This document shows, in pieces, positions 44,812-53,908 of a DNA stretch of 64,000 nucleotides; within the stretch, counting starts at the first letter, position 1; the number at the start of each line of letters is the position of its first letter. This DNA comes from an uncultured Tenacibaculum sp. Its GTDB lineage: Bacteria > Bacteroidota > Bacteroidia > Flavobacteriales > Flavobacteriaceae. The notes under the pieces are model-generated. The model was given only the letters and a program-made list of their open reading frames with translations. It ran no database searches and was not told the DNA's origin. Both the position numbers and the translations under genes were made by a program. The stretch spans positions 434,001 through 498,000 of the forward strand of contig NZ_CANMMT010000001.1 of NCBI RefSeq assembly GCF_947499065.1, given 5' to 3'.

Positions 44812-45072
44812 TTAAGCCTCGAAAGGAACTATAGAAACATAAGACTTGTTGTCTCTTTTCTTTCTGAATTCAACTACACCGTCAACTTTAGCATGTAAAG
44901 TATGATCTTTACCCATGTAAACGTTTTCACCTGGATTGTGAGTTGTTCCTCTTTGACGAACAATAATGTTACCTGCAATAGCAGCTTGTCCTCCAAAAAT
45001 CTTTACTCCTAGTCGTTTCGATTCTGATTCTCTACCATTCTTCGAACTACCAACACCTTTTTTATGAGCCAT
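44812..45072 (-). CDS. rpmA: 50S ribosomal protein L27
   Basis: The 86-residue protein starts [24 protein letters not shown] and continues with [23 protein letters not shown], the full L27 pattern; its N-terminal tail reaches the peptidyl-transferase centre. There is no cleavable N-terminal extension as seen in Firmicutes. It follows rplU by 22 nt, the usual order. Confidence 0.98.
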   Translation of the reverse strand: MAHKKGVGSSKNGRESESKRLGVKIFGGQAAIAGNIIVRQRGTTHNPGENVYMGKDHTLHAKVDGVVEFRKKRDNKSYVSIVPFEA

Positions 45073-45094
45073 TTCTGTAAGTTTTTAAAGTTAA

Positions 45095-45580
45095 TTATTT
45101 ACTTAATGCTTCAATTAATTCAGCTTTCTTTAAAGAAGTGTATCCAGAAATACCTTTTTCTTTAGCTAAAGCTTTTAATTCTGCAACAGTCATTGAACTA
45201 ATATCCTTAGATTCAGCTTTAACTTCTGCCTTAGGAGCTTCTTTCTTAGCAGCCGCCTTTTTTACACCAGAAGCAGAAATACCTTCGATTTGAATCTCAG
45301 TTAAAGACTGTCTGTGTCCATTTTTCTTTTTGTAACCTTTTCTTCTTTTCTTTTTGAAAACGATTACTTTATCACCTTTTAAGTGACCTAATACCTTAGC
45401 AGTTACTCCTGCTCCTTCTATAGCTGGGGCGCCAATAGTTACGTTACCTTTATCTTCAATAAGCATTACATTATCAAAAGTTACTTTTGATCCTTCAGCC
45501 TCTTGTAAACGGTGTACGTATACTTTTTGGTCTTTTGCTACTTTAAATTGCTGCCCTGCTATCTCTACGATTGCGTACAT
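45095..45580 (-). CDS. rplU: 50S ribosomal protein L21 with C-terminal SAP/Rho-N-like extension
   Basis: Residues 1 to about 103 are L21: MYAIVEIAGQQFKVAKDQKVYVHRL and KKRRKGYKKKNGHRQSLTEIQI. A further 58 residues follow, an Ala-Lys-Glu linker and then MTVAELKALAKEKGISGYTSLKKAELIEAL, which resembles SAP or Rho N-terminal nucleic-acid-binding helices. E. coli L21 is about 103 residues long. A strong promoter lies 54 nt upstream. Confidence 0.97.
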   Translation of the reverse strand: MYAIVEIAGQQFKVAKDQKVYVHRLQEAEGSKVTFDNVMLIEDKGNVTIGAPAIEGAGVTAKVLGHLKGDKVIVFKKKRRKGYKKKNGHRQSLTEIQIEGISASGVKKAAAKKEAPKAEVKAESKDISSMTVAELKALAKEKGISGYTSLKKAELIEALSK

Positions 45581-45633
45581 ACTTTTTGTTTTGCGTTATA
45601 CTTTTATGCATCTTCTTAATGAAAATGCGGGTG

Positions 45634-45663
45634 CAAATATACGTTTTTTAGCACAGAAAACAA
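45634..45663 (-). promoter_or_regulatory. rplU-rpmA promoter
   Basis: On the minus strand TTG (45663-45661) is followed after 19 nt by TATATTTG (45641-45634). This is the full Bacteroidetes sigma-factor promoter pattern. Confidence 0.8.
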
Positions 45664-45789
45664 TCTATAACACAGAAAATTAATCTTTTAATACTTAATG
45701 AGTTAAAAAATATTTCCCTCACTATGTAACAAATACCTTAAATTCACGTCACATATGTCAAAATCAGTCAAGAACTAATAAATTAATTA

Positions 45790-47106
45790 ATGAAAAAAAG
45801 TATTTTATCTCTTGCTTCAGCTATGTTATTTGTATTCGCTACAAATGCACAAAAAGTGGAGTTTGAAGAGTACGATTTAAGTAACGGGATGCATGTTATT
45901 TTGCATAAAGACAACTCTGCTCCTGTTGTTACAACAGCTGTTATGTACCATGTAGGCGCAAAAGATGAACAACCTGATCGTACAGGTATGGCTCATTTTT
46001 TTGAACACTTATTGTTTGAAGGAACTAAGAATATTAAAAAAGGTGATTGGTTTAAAATTGTTTCTTCTAATGGAGGAAAAAATAATGCTAATACTACTGA
46101 CGATAGAACATATTACTATGAAATATTTCCATCAAATAATTTGGAGTTAGGACTATGGATGGAATCTGAAAGGTTATTACATCCAATTATTGGACAAGAA
46201 GGTGTAGATACTCAAAATGAGGTTGTAAAAGAGGAAAAACGTTTACGTGTAGACAATCAACCATATTCTCGTTTTTTAGAAAACGTAAAAAAGAATATGT
46301 TTAAAAAGCACCCATATAAAGGGACTACAATCGGAAAAATGAAGCATTTAGACGATGCTACTTTAGAAGAGTTTATTGCTTTTAACAAAAAGTTTTATGT
46401 TCCTAATAATGCAACATTAGTAGTTGCTGGAGATATTGATGTAAAACAAGCTAAGAAATGGATAAAGGAATATTTTGAAAGAATTCCTAGAGGAAAAGAT
46501 ATTGAAAGAAATTTCCCTAAAGAAGATCCAATTACCACTCAAATAGAAGCTAAAGCTTACGATCCAAATATTCAGATTCCTGCAATTATGGAAGCTTATA
46601 GAACACCATCTATGAAAACACGTGATTCTAGAGTATTAGACATGATATCTTCATATTTAAGCAGTGGAAAAAGTTCAGTTTTATATAAAAAATTAGTTGA
46701 CAAAAAGAAAATGGCTTTACAAGCAGGAGCTATAAATTTAAGTCAAGAAGACTACGGAACATATATTATTTATGCACTTCCTTTAGGTAAAACTTCGTTA
46801 AGCGATTTAGTAAAAGAAATTGATGAAGAAGTTGTAAAACTTCAAACAAATTTAATTTCCGAAAAAGATTATCAAAAACTACAAAATAAGTTTGAAAATC
46901 AATTTGTAAACTCAAACTCTAGTGTAGAAGGAATTGCAAATTCATTAGCTCGTTATAATGTATTATACGGTGACACAAACCTAATTAACACAGAAATTGA
47001 TATTTATCGTTCAATTACACGAGAAGAAATTAGAGATGTAGCTAAAAAGTACTTACAAACAAACAAGCGTTTGTTAATGGAATATTTACCAGAAAGTAAA
47101 AAGTAA
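45790..47106 (+). CDS. M16 zinc peptidase, catalytic subunit
   Basis: The 438-residue exported protein has a signal peptide (residues 1-20, ending TNA) and the inverted zinc motif HFFEH at 69-73 with the distal Glu in NEVVKEEKRL. The rest is the two-lobed M16 fold, including PNNATLVVAGDID. It probably degrades peptides in the periplasm. The gene 25 nt downstream encodes a non-catalytic M16 partner, as in heterodimeric family members. Confidence 0.92.
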   Translation: MKKSILSLASAMLFVFATNAQKVEFEEYDLSNGMHVILHKDNSAPVVTTAVMYHVGAKDEQPDRTGMAHFFEHLLFEGTKNIKKGDWFKIVSSNGGKNNANTTDDRTYYYEIFPSNNLELGLWMESERLLHPIIGQEGVDTQNEVVKEEKRLRVDNQPYSRFLENVKKNMFKKHPYKGTTIGKMKHLDDATLEEFIAFNKKFYVPNNATLVVAGDIDVKQAKKWIKEYFERIPRGKDIERNFPKEDPITTQIEAKAYDPNIQIPAIMEAYRTPSMKTRDSRVLDMISSYLSSGKSSVLYKKLVDKKKMALQAGAINLSQEDYGTYIIYALPLGKTSLSDLVKEIDEEVVKLQTNLISEKDYQKLQNKFENQFVNSNSSVEGIANSLARYNVLYGDTNLINTEIDIYRSITREEIRDVAKKYLQTNKRLLMEYLPESKK

Positions 47107-47131
47107 CATCAAAAGACAATATAAAAGAATT

Positions 47132-49180
47132 ATGAAGACAAAAATTTTATCATTAGTCGCGATTTTAGCAATGTCTTTTGCTGTAAATGCACAACGCGAT
47201 TTAAATAAACAACCAAAACCAGGGCCTGCTCCTAAAGTTCAACTGGGAAAAGCCGAGAAATTTAAATTACCTAACGGTTTACAAGTAATTATGGTTGAAA
47301 ATCATAAATTACCTAGAGCCTCAGCTAGTTTAACTATTGATAATAAACCTGTAGCTGAAGGTTCTAAAGCTGGATTAGCAGATTTAATGGGTGGTTTACT
47401 AGGAAATGGAACTACTTCTATTTCTAAAGATGATTTCAACGAAAAAGTAGATTATTTAGGAGCTTTTGTAAGCTATAGTAAAGATGGAGCATATGCATCA
47501 TCATTAAAAAAATACTTTTCTGAAGTATTAGGATTAATGGCTGACGGAGTTAAAAACCCTGTTTTTACGCAAGAAGAATTCGATAAAGCTGTAGCTCGTA
47601 CTTTAGATGGATTAAAATCTAATGAGAAAAGCGTATCTGCTATTGCTTCTAGAGTTCAAGACGTTTTAACCTACGGTAAAAATCATCCATATGGAGAATT
47701 TACAACACCTGAAAGTATCAAAAGTGTTACTTTAGCTGATGTAAAAAACAATTACAACACATACTATCGCCCTAACAATTCTTATTTAGTAATTGTTGGA
47801 GATATTAATCCTGCTAAAACAAAAAAATTAGTTACTAAATTATTTAGCGGATGGAAAGCTGGAAATGTACCTTCAGCTACTTTACCAAAACCAACAAACC
47901 CTGCTACTACTGAAATCGATTTTATCGATATGCCAAATGCTGTACAGTCTGAAATTGCAGTAATTAACAATATTGATTTAGTATTAGGTGATAAAGATTA
48001 TTACGCAGCATTATTAGCAAATAACATTTTAGGTGGAGGTGGAACTGCACGTTTATTCATGAATTTACGTGAAGATAAAGGATACACATATGGTTCTTAC
48101 TCTAGTGTAAGACAAAGCAGAAATGCTGCTACTTTTAGAGCTACAGCTGCTGTTAGAAATATGGTAACAGATAGTTCTGTAGTAGAATTACAGAAAGAAA
48201 TTAATAAAATTCGCTATCAAAAAGTTAGTCCAGAAGAGCTTAAGAATGCTAAAGCAAAATATATTGGTAATTTTGTAATGGATGTTCAAAAACCTAGAAC
48301 AGCAGCTAGATATGCCTTAAATATTGCTCGATATAATTTACCTGCCGATTTTTACGAAAATTACTTAGCTAATATTAATGCTGTTACATTAGAGGATGTT
48401 CAAAATGCAGCTATTAAGTATTTTAGAGGAGATAAAGCACGTATTATCATTACAGGTAAAGGAATTGATGTTTTAAAGAATTTAGAAAAGAATTCTGACT
48501 ATAAAATCAATTATTTCGACAAGAAAGGTAACCCTACTACAAAGCCAGAAATGAGCTTACCTATTCCTGCAGGTGTTACAGCAACTACAGTTATAGATAA
48601 TTACTTTAAAGCTATTGGAGGTAAAAACAAAGTAGGAAATGTAAAATCTACTATGATTTCTTCTAATGCTAAACTTCAAGGAATGCAGTTAAGTTTAGTT
48701 CAAAAAAATGCAGCGCCTAACAAATCATCTGTAGTAGTTTCTGTTATGGGGAATGTTATGCAGAAAATAGTTTTCGACGGAACTAAAGGATATCAAGAAG
48801 CCCGTGGACAAAAAAAGGAGCTTGAAGGTAAAGAACTTGAAAAAGTTAAGGGAGAATCTGCTCCTTTTGCAGATAGCGCATATAAAAAAGGAAAATTAGA
48901 AAGAATCGAACCTGTTGAAGGAAAGAGTGCATATGTTATTAAGTACGGTGATAGTGAAATATTTTACGATACTACTTCTGGTTTAAAAATTAAAGAAATA
49001 GAAACCATTAAAACTCCTCAAGGAGAAATAAAATCTCCAACTCTATTTTTGGATTATAAGGAAGTAAATGGAATCAAATTTCCTCATAAAGTTACTAGGT
49101 CATTTGGACCACAAAAAGTTGACTTTATAACTACAGAAGTAAAAATAAACGAAGGTGTTTCTGACGCTGATTTTAAATAA
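47132..49180 (+). CDS. M16 peptidase-like protein, non-catalytic, with C-terminal LolA-like domain
   Basis: The 682-residue protein has a signal peptide ending VNA near residue 20 and an M16 fold. Where the zinc motif should be it reads GLADLMGGLLGNGT, with no HxxEH. The substrate-binding segment LFMNLREDKGYTYGSYSS is kept, as in the inactive partner of M16 heterodimers. From about residue 475 an extra domain (NYFKAIGGKNKVGNVKST, later IKYGDSEIFYDTTSGL) resembles lipoprotein-sorting LolA-like beta sheets. Confidence 0.88.
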   Translation: MKTKILSLVAILAMSFAVNAQRDLNKQPKPGPAPKVQLGKAEKFKLPNGLQVIMVENHKLPRASASLTIDNKPVAEGSKAGLADLMGGLLGNGTTSISKDDFNEKVDYLGAFVSYSKDGAYASSLKKYFSEVLGLMADGVKNPVFTQEEFDKAVARTLDGLKSNEKSVSAIASRVQDVLTYGKNHPYGEFTTPESIKSVTLADVKNNYNTYYRPNNSYLVIVGDINPAKTKKLVTKLFSGWKAGNVPSATLPKPTNPATTEIDFIDMPNAVQSEIAVINNIDLVLGDKDYYAALLANNILGGGGTARLFMNLREDKGYTYGSYSSVRQSRNAATFRATAAVRNMVTDSSVVELQKEINKIRYQKVSPEELKNAKAKYIGNFVMDVQKPRTAARYALNIARYNLPADFYENYLANINAVTLEDVQNAAIKYFRGDKARIIITGKGIDVLKNLEKNSDYKINYFDKKGNPTTKPEMSLPIPAGVTATTVIDNYFKAIGGKNKVGNVKSTMISSNAKLQGMQLSLVQKNAAPNKSSVVVSVMGNVMQKIVFDGTKGYQEARGQKKELEGKELEKVKGESAPFADSAYKKGKLERIEPVEGKSAYVIKYGDSEIFYDTTSGLKIKEIETIKTPQGEIKSPTLFLDYKEVNGIKFPHKVTRSFGPQKVDFITTEVKINEGVSDADFK

Positions 49181-49202
49181 AATTTTACTTAAGTAAAATT
49201 AA

Positions 49203-49233
49203 AAAGAGCCAAAACAAATTGTTTTGGCTCTTT
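49203..49233. terminator. Bidirectional terminator
   Basis: Arms at 49203-49217 and 49219-49233 form a 15-bp perfect inverted repeat with core GAGCC/GGCTC. It separates the convergent M16 and EamA genes. Confidence 0.85.
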
Positions 49234-49253
49234 CATTTTATATCTAAAATATA

Positions 49254-50126
49254 CTATTTAGCTTTATTTACTAACCAAACTCCAAACAGAATAACTCCTC
49301 CTGCTAACAGTTGAATTAAGCTTAATTTTTCTCCATCAATAATTCCCCACATTACTGCTACAATTGGTATTAAATAGGTTACCGATGAAGCAAAAATAGG
49401 TGACGATAAATGCACCATTTTATTAAACAATACTTTTGCTATTCCAGTACCAACTACCGATAAAATTGTTATATATCCTAACGCGCTTGTAGTTTCTTGA
49501 TTTACTTCAAAAGAAGAGAAAAAACCTGAAAATAATAACACCAAAAAGGCTGGAACAATTAGCAACAAGAAGTTTCCTGTTGTAATAGCCAAAGCATCTA
49601 AATCATGTAAATACTTTTTTACAATATTTACATTAAAAGCATATCCTATAGAAGAAATTATAACTAATAAAGCATACCAATAATTCTGATTTGGATTTAA
49701 TTCAGCTCCTTTTAAAATTAAAATCAGCGTTCCAATAAGCCCAATTAAAATACCTATAAACTGTTTTCTTTTAAAAGAAAATCCAAAAACTAATGCTCCA
49801 AAAATAAAAGTATTAAATGGAGTCAAAGAGTTTAAAATTGCCGAAATTGAACTATCTATTCCCTGTATTGCAAAAGCAAATAAAAAGGCTGGAAAAAATG
49901 TTCCTAATAATGCTGTATACAAGATATAAATCCAATGCTTTTTTTGAATCTTTTTGATACTTTTAAAACCTATCAATAATAAAAATACGGCAGTAATTAA
50001 CATTCGTAGAGCACCTAATTGTATTGGAGTTAAACCAATTAATGCTTTCTTTATCAAAATAAAAGAGCTTCCCCAAACTAGCGAAAGCACTATTAAATAC
50101 AACCATTTTTGTTGTTGATTACTCAT
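49254..50126 (-). CDS. EamA/DMT family transporter
   Basis: From the ATG at 50126 the protein has 290 residues with ten hydrophobic helices in two EamA repeats (VWGSSFILIKKALIGLTPIQLGALRML, later SPIFASSVTYLIPIVAVMWG). Members export amino acids, nucleotides or other metabolites; the substrate is unknown. A TTG at 50147 could add seven residues. Confidence 0.85.
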   Translation of the reverse strand: MSNQQQKWLYLIVLSLVWGSSFILIKKALIGLTPIQLGALRMLITAVFLLLIGFKSIKKIQKKHWIYILYTALLGTFFPAFLFAFAIQGIDSSISAILNSLTPFNTFIFGALVFGFSFKRKQFIGILIGLIGTLILILKGAELNPNQNYWYALLVIISSIGYAFNVNIVKKYLHDLDALAITTGNFLLLIVPAFLVLLFSGFFSSFEVNQETTSALGYITILSVVGTGIAKVLFNKMVHLSSPIFASSVTYLIPIVAVMWGIIDGEKLSLIQLLAGGVILFGVWLVNKAK

Positions 50127-50185
50127 TTTCAATTCATTTAACGACAAAAATCGACTATTTTCATTTAAAAATTTGATTTTATTAA

Positions 50186-50193
50186 TAACTTTG
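50186..50193 (+). promoter_or_regulatory. -7 box of the metal-binding lipoprotein gene
   Basis: TAACTTTG matches TAnnTTTG and lies 22 nt before the ATG at 50216. No TTG is seen at the -33 distance. Confidence 0.45.
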
Positions 50194-50215
50194 TCAAATA
50201 AACCAATAAATAGAA

Positions 50216-50671
50216 ATGATGAAAATTCAAAAAATACTTTTAGCCTTAACTTTAGTTAGCTTTTTAGCTGTAGGATGTAAAAACGAAGCAAAAAAAGAAG
50301 ACACTAACAAAGCTCCTAAAACTGTAGTTGCAGCAGATGCTAAAGAACTTTCTTTAAACATTTCTGGAATGACTTGCGAAATAGGTTGTGCAAAAAAGAT
50401 AGCTTCTGATTTATCTAAAAAAGAAGGTGTATTAGAAGCAAAAGTTATATTTAAAGATAGTATTGCTACTGTAAAATACGACGCTAATATTACTAACAAA
50501 GAAGACTTAATTTCTTTTGTAGAAGGAATTGGAAGTGGAGATATGTACAAAGCTTCAGAAGCAGCAAAAAAAGAAACAAAAGAAGGTGATTCAGATAAAA
50601 AAGAAAGCAACAAACAAGCTTGCGCTACAGATTGTAAAAAAGAATGCTGTAGTGAAACTGAAAAAGCATAG
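50216..50671 (+). CDS. HMA-domain lipoprotein with Cys-rich tail
   Basis: The 151-residue product has a lipoprotein signal with Cys21 in AVGCKNE. A heavy-metal-associated domain (about residues 42-110) follows, with the motif GMTCEIGCAKKI, where CxxxC replaces the usual CxxC. A Lys/Glu linker leads to a tail with six cysteines (ACATDCKKECC among them). It is probably a membrane-anchored binder of copper or another soft metal. Two ATGs (50216, 50219) are equally possible starts. Confidence 0.85.
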   Translation: MMKIQKILLALTLVSFLAVGCKNEAKKEDTNKAPKTVVAADAKELSLNISGMTCEIGCAKKIASDLSKKEGVLEAKVIFKDSIATVKYDANITNKEDLISFVEGIGSGDMYKASEAAKKETKEGDSDKKESNKQACATDCKKECCSETEKA

Positions 50672-50694
50672 TTCTACTTTAAATTAATAAAATC

Positions 50695-50720
50695 AAGCTT
50701 CTCATTTGAGAAGCTTTTTT
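50695..50720 (+). terminator. Terminator after the HMA lipoprotein
   Basis: Arms AAGCTTCTCA (50695-50704) and TGAGAAGCTT (50707-50716) with a T run follow the stop codon by 23 nt. Confidence 0.85.
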
Positions 50721-50732
50721 TGTGTTTTACCT

Positions 50733-50740
50733 TATCTTTG
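50733..50740 (+). promoter_or_regulatory. -7 box of the ctaA gene
   Basis: TATCTTTG followed by CAAAA matches TAnnTTTG. It lies 17 nt before the ATG at 50758 and excludes the in-frame ATG at 50722 as the main start. Confidence 0.55.
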
Positions 50741-50757
50741 CAAAAACATTTCTTGTA

Positions 50758-51774
50758 ATGAAAAAACACTTTCCTCTCCTAGTAAAAATATCATTAATAT
50801 CGGTATATCTTATTTTTTTAGCAGGTTCTGTTGTTCGTATGACAGGCTCTGGAATGGGATGTCCAGATTGGCCAAAGTGTTTTGGTTATTATATCCCTCC
50901 AACCTCTGAAGAACAAATTACTTGGCAACCTAATACCTCCTATGAAAAAGGCATGATTATTATAAAAGATGAAGCCTTATTTGTTGCTGAAAGTGATTTA
51001 ACAACTTCTAGTGAATTTAATAACAGTAATTGGTCTAAATACACTAAACACAGCTACGCTAAGTTTAATAAGTACCATACTTGGACTGAATACATTAACC
51101 GATTATCTTCAGCGCTTGCAGGTATTCCTTTTCTATTCTTAATTTTTACTTCTGTTTCATTTTGGAAAGAGAAAAAACAAATTACACTACTAGCTTTTGG
51201 CGCATTCTTTTTAATGCTTTTTGAGGCTTGGTTGGGAAAAACTGTTGTAGATACTCATTTAAAACCAACTATCATTACCATTCATATGGTAGCTGGCTTA
51301 CTTATAATTGCGCTATTACTTTGGTTATTGCACATAGTTTCCGATCGTAAAAAAACAACTTTTAAATACAATTCTTTATTTAACAAATTGGTAATTGCTT
51401 CAGCAGTATTTTCGTTAATTCAAATTGCCATGGGAACGCAAGTACGTCAATTTATAGATGAGCAAGTAAAATTGTATGGTTTTGAAAACAAACAGTATAG
51501 TTTATTAGAACCTAATTTTAAATTTTATTTCCACCGATCATTTACCATTGCTATTGTGTTGGTAAACTTAGGAATGTTTTATCTAAATCAAATTAAAGAC
51601 TTAGGTTTTAAACTTGTGAATTGGATTGTTTTCTTAATCTTTTTAGAAACTATTACAGGTATTTTAATGTATTATGCTGAGTTTCCATTAGGAACACAAG
51701 CAGTACACTTATTATCCGGAGCTATTTTATTTGGATTGCAGTTTTATTTATGGGTTCAAAGTAGAAGAATTTAA
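50758..51774 (+). CDS. ctaA: Heme A synthase (CtaA/COX15)
   Basis: The 338-residue membrane protein converts heme O to heme A for cytochrome c oxidase. It has eight or so helices and the block VVRMTGSGMGCPDWPKCFG near residues 24-42. His residues in helices are seen at KYHTWTEYINRL, TIHMVAGL, YFHRSFTI and AVHLLSGA, the heme and substrate ligands. An insertion of about 50 polar residues after the first helix is normal for Bacteroidetes proteins, as far as I recall. Confidence 0.93.
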   Translation: MKKHFPLLVKISLISVYLIFLAGSVVRMTGSGMGCPDWPKCFGYYIPPTSEEQITWQPNTSYEKGMIIIKDEALFVAESDLTTSSEFNNSNWSKYTKHSYAKFNKYHTWTEYINRLSSALAGIPFLFLIFTSVSFWKEKKQITLLAFGAFFLMLFEAWLGKTVVDTHLKPTIITIHMVAGLLIIALLLWLLHIVSDRKKTTFKYNSLFNKLVIASAVFSLIQIAMGTQVRQFIDEQVKLYGFENKQYSLLEPNFKFYFHRSFTIAIVLVNLGMFYLNQIKDLGFKLVNWIVFLIFLETITGILMYYAEFPLGTQAVHLLSGAILFGLQFYLWVQSRRI

Positions 51775-51777
51775 TTC

Positions 51778-52044
51778 ATGACTGAAGAAGAAAAAAATAG
51801 AGAAATTAGAAGAACAACACCCTTAACTACCGAAGAATGGTTAGGTTTTTTCTTTGTTCCTGTTAACCTATCAAAATCAAAAGGAAAAATAAACATGTTT
51901 GCTACTGATGATTTTAATGATACTGAAGAGGAAAGGTTTAAAAGATTTAACTTTGATAAAAAACTAAAACAATCCTATACAGCAAGAGCTTTAGGTGTTC
52001 TTTTTTACTTTATTACTTTTATAATTTTAAGCTACTTCTTTTAA
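51778..52044 (+). CDS. Hypothetical small membrane protein
   Basis: The 88-residue protein has a charged N-terminal part (TEEEKNREIRRTTPLTTEEWLGFFF) and a single C-terminal transmembrane helix (residues 70-86). I do not recognise it. It begins 3 nt after ctaA and overlaps the convergent gldD by four bases at the stop codons. Confidence 0.65.
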   Translation: MTEEEKNREIRRTTPLTTEEWLGFFFVPVNLSKSKGKINMFATDDFNDTEEERFKRFNFDKKLKQSYTARALGVLFYFITFIILSYFF

Positions 52045-52595
52045 TTATTCCACTCTAATGTTTCCATCATATGAATCATATCATTCTTAATATATTCAAC
52101 TGCTGGTAAGATAGAATCATAATTAGGTTTGGTATAAAAAAACAAAGACCCTTTTAAAAAGTGTTTACTACTATCAGTAGCATGGAACTGTACTTGAGAA
52201 GCTGCATTTCCTAATATTTGATACACACTTCCGTAAACTTTTTTATTAGGGTTAGAATACTCTACTGGTGCGGTAATCTGATCGGCTTTAATAGCATGTT
52301 CAAAAACTAGCTTTTCAGACTCCATTAACAATTCTCTTAAGTTGTTTTGTATTGGACGATATGTAATATCAACTGAAGCTTTCAACTTAGGATACTGAAC
52401 TTTAATCCAATTTTGAGGTAAATTTTTAATTGTTGTGTTTTTAGCAACATCAAAACGATAAGGTCTATTATCATTTAACTTATTATACCCTAATTGTGGG
52501 TACTCCAAACTTAAATATCCTTTTGGTTTTGGTAACGTTTCATTACCACAGCTTACTAATAACATTGCTAAAATTAGTAATAATAATTTATGCAT
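52041..52595 (-). CDS. gldD: Gliding motility lipoprotein GldD
   Basis: The 184-residue lipoprotein has lipobox LLVSC (Cys16) and the opening LPKPKGYLSLEYPQLGY, then a domain ending IKNDMIHMMETLEW. GldD is required for gliding in Flavobacterium johnsoniae and belongs to the set associated with the type IX secretion machinery. Its start overlaps the gldE end by 8 nt, the same gene order as in F. johnsoniae, which supports the call. Confidence 0.9.
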   Translation of the reverse strand: MHKLLLLILAMLLVSCGNETLPKPKGYLSLEYPQLGYNKLNDNRPYRFDVAKNTTIKNLPQNWIKVQYPKLKASVDITYRPIQNNLRELLMESEKLVFEHAIKADQITAPVEYSNPNKKVYGSVYQILGNAASQVQFHATDSSKHFLKGSLFFYTKPNYDSILPAVEYIKNDMIHMMETLEWNN

Positions 52596-53889
52596 TTCGT
52601 GTTGCTTTTACTTGTTTTATACGTTTTTTATCAATTACCTCTATAGTAAACGTATACTTACTAAAATTTATTTTCTCTCCTTTCTTAGGAAACTTACCTG
52701 ATATTTCTAGAATAAAACCAGCTATTGTTTCACTTTCTCCTTTTGCTTCTTCAAACTTATCTACATCATCATCTTCTAAAACTCTACAAAAATCTTTAAT
52801 CGTTATTTTCCCTTCAAAAACATAATTATCTTCATCTAGTTTAGAATAGGTTAAATCATCATCATCAAACTCATCATTTATATCTCCAACTATTTCTTCA
52901 ATAACATCTTCTAAAGTAACTATCCCACTTGTTCCTCCATATTCATCAACAACAATAGCTAAGTGTTTTTTCTGTTCTTGAAATTCGCTTAACAAATCAT
53001 CAAGTTTTTTATTTTCTGGAACAAAAAATGGGTCTCTAATTAATTTTTGCCATTTGAATGTTTTCTTATTCAGATGCTCTAATAAATCTTTTGCATATAA
53101 AACCCCTCTAATATTATCTATGTTTTCATTATACACAGGGTTTCTGGAGTAACCATTCTGCAAAATAGTTTTTAAAACTTCTTCGTATGACGCATCATCA
53201 GCAATAGCACAAACATCTGTTCTTGGCTTCATAATTTGTACAGTTTCAGTATTACCAAAACTTACAATTCCTTCTAGTATCTTTTGTTCATCTTTTGTTG
53301 TTGCTCCTTCAGAGGTTAACTCTAATGCTTGTGATAAGCGTTCTACAGATAAATTATTATTTTTATTACCTAACTTATTTTCAACAATACTAGTAAGCTT
53401 AATTAAAGGCGTACTTAAAGGTGTTAAAATAACATTTAAAAACTGCAATGGCCTTGCCATAAAACTAGCAAACTGTAACGATTTTCTACTCGCATATACC
53501 TTAGGCAATACTTCTCCAAATAGTAAAATTAAAAACGTTACAAAAACCACTTCAACAAAAAACTTAACCCAGCCTGTAAGTCCTTTGAAAAACACTTCCC
53601 CTAAAGACGCAAAAATTAAAACAATAAGAATATTAATAAAGTTGTTCGTTATTAAAATAGTTCCTAATAACTTCTTAGGTTTATTTAATAGTTTTACAAC
53701 AATATTTTCTCCTTTTGAACTAGATTTTAAGTCATCCAATTCCGTTTGAGATATTGAAAAAAAGGCTATTTCTGTACCAGACACTAAGGCCGAACAAATT
53801 AACAATGAGAGTAACAGTAAACAGTTAAGAGTTGTTAATAAGTCGATACTTGATAATGCTAAAAATAAAGATTCGGGTTCTGGGTCCAA
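52588..53889 (-). CDS. gldE: Gliding motility protein GldE (CNNM/CorC-like membrane protein)
   Basis: The 433-residue protein starts at a TTG (an in-frame TAA lies two codons upstream), giving MDPEPESLFL. It has a DUF21/CNNM membrane domain (about residues 15-200), a CBS pair (about 205-330, with MKPRTDVCAI and VDEYGGTSGIVTLEDV) and a C-terminal CorC_HlyC domain. Such proteins resemble magnesium or divalent-cation transporters, but GldE supports gliding in Flavobacteria. It is downstream of ssb and mutY. Confidence 0.92.
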   Translation of the reverse strand: MDPEPESLFLALSSIDLLTTLNCLLLLSLLICSALVSGTEIAFFSISQTELDDLKSSSKGENIVVKLLNKPKKLLGTILITNNFINILIVLIFASLGEVFFKGLTGWVKFFVEVVFVTFLILLFGEVLPKVYASRKSLQFASFMARPLQFLNVILTPLSTPLIKLTSIVENKLGNKNNNLSVERLSQALELTSEGATTKDEQKILEGIVSFGNTETVQIMKPRTDVCAIADDASYEEVLKTILQNGYSRNPVYNENIDNIRGVLYAKDLLEHLNKKTFKWQKLIRDPFFVPENKKLDDLLSEFQEQKKHLAIVVDEYGGTSGIVTLEDVIEEIVGDINDEFDDDDLTYSKLDEDNYVFEGKITIKDFCRVLEDDDVDKFEEAKGESETIAGFILEISGKFPKKGEKINFSKYTFTIEVIDKKRIKQVKATRNA

Positions 53890-53908
53890 TTTTTAAATTT
53901 TAATTAAA

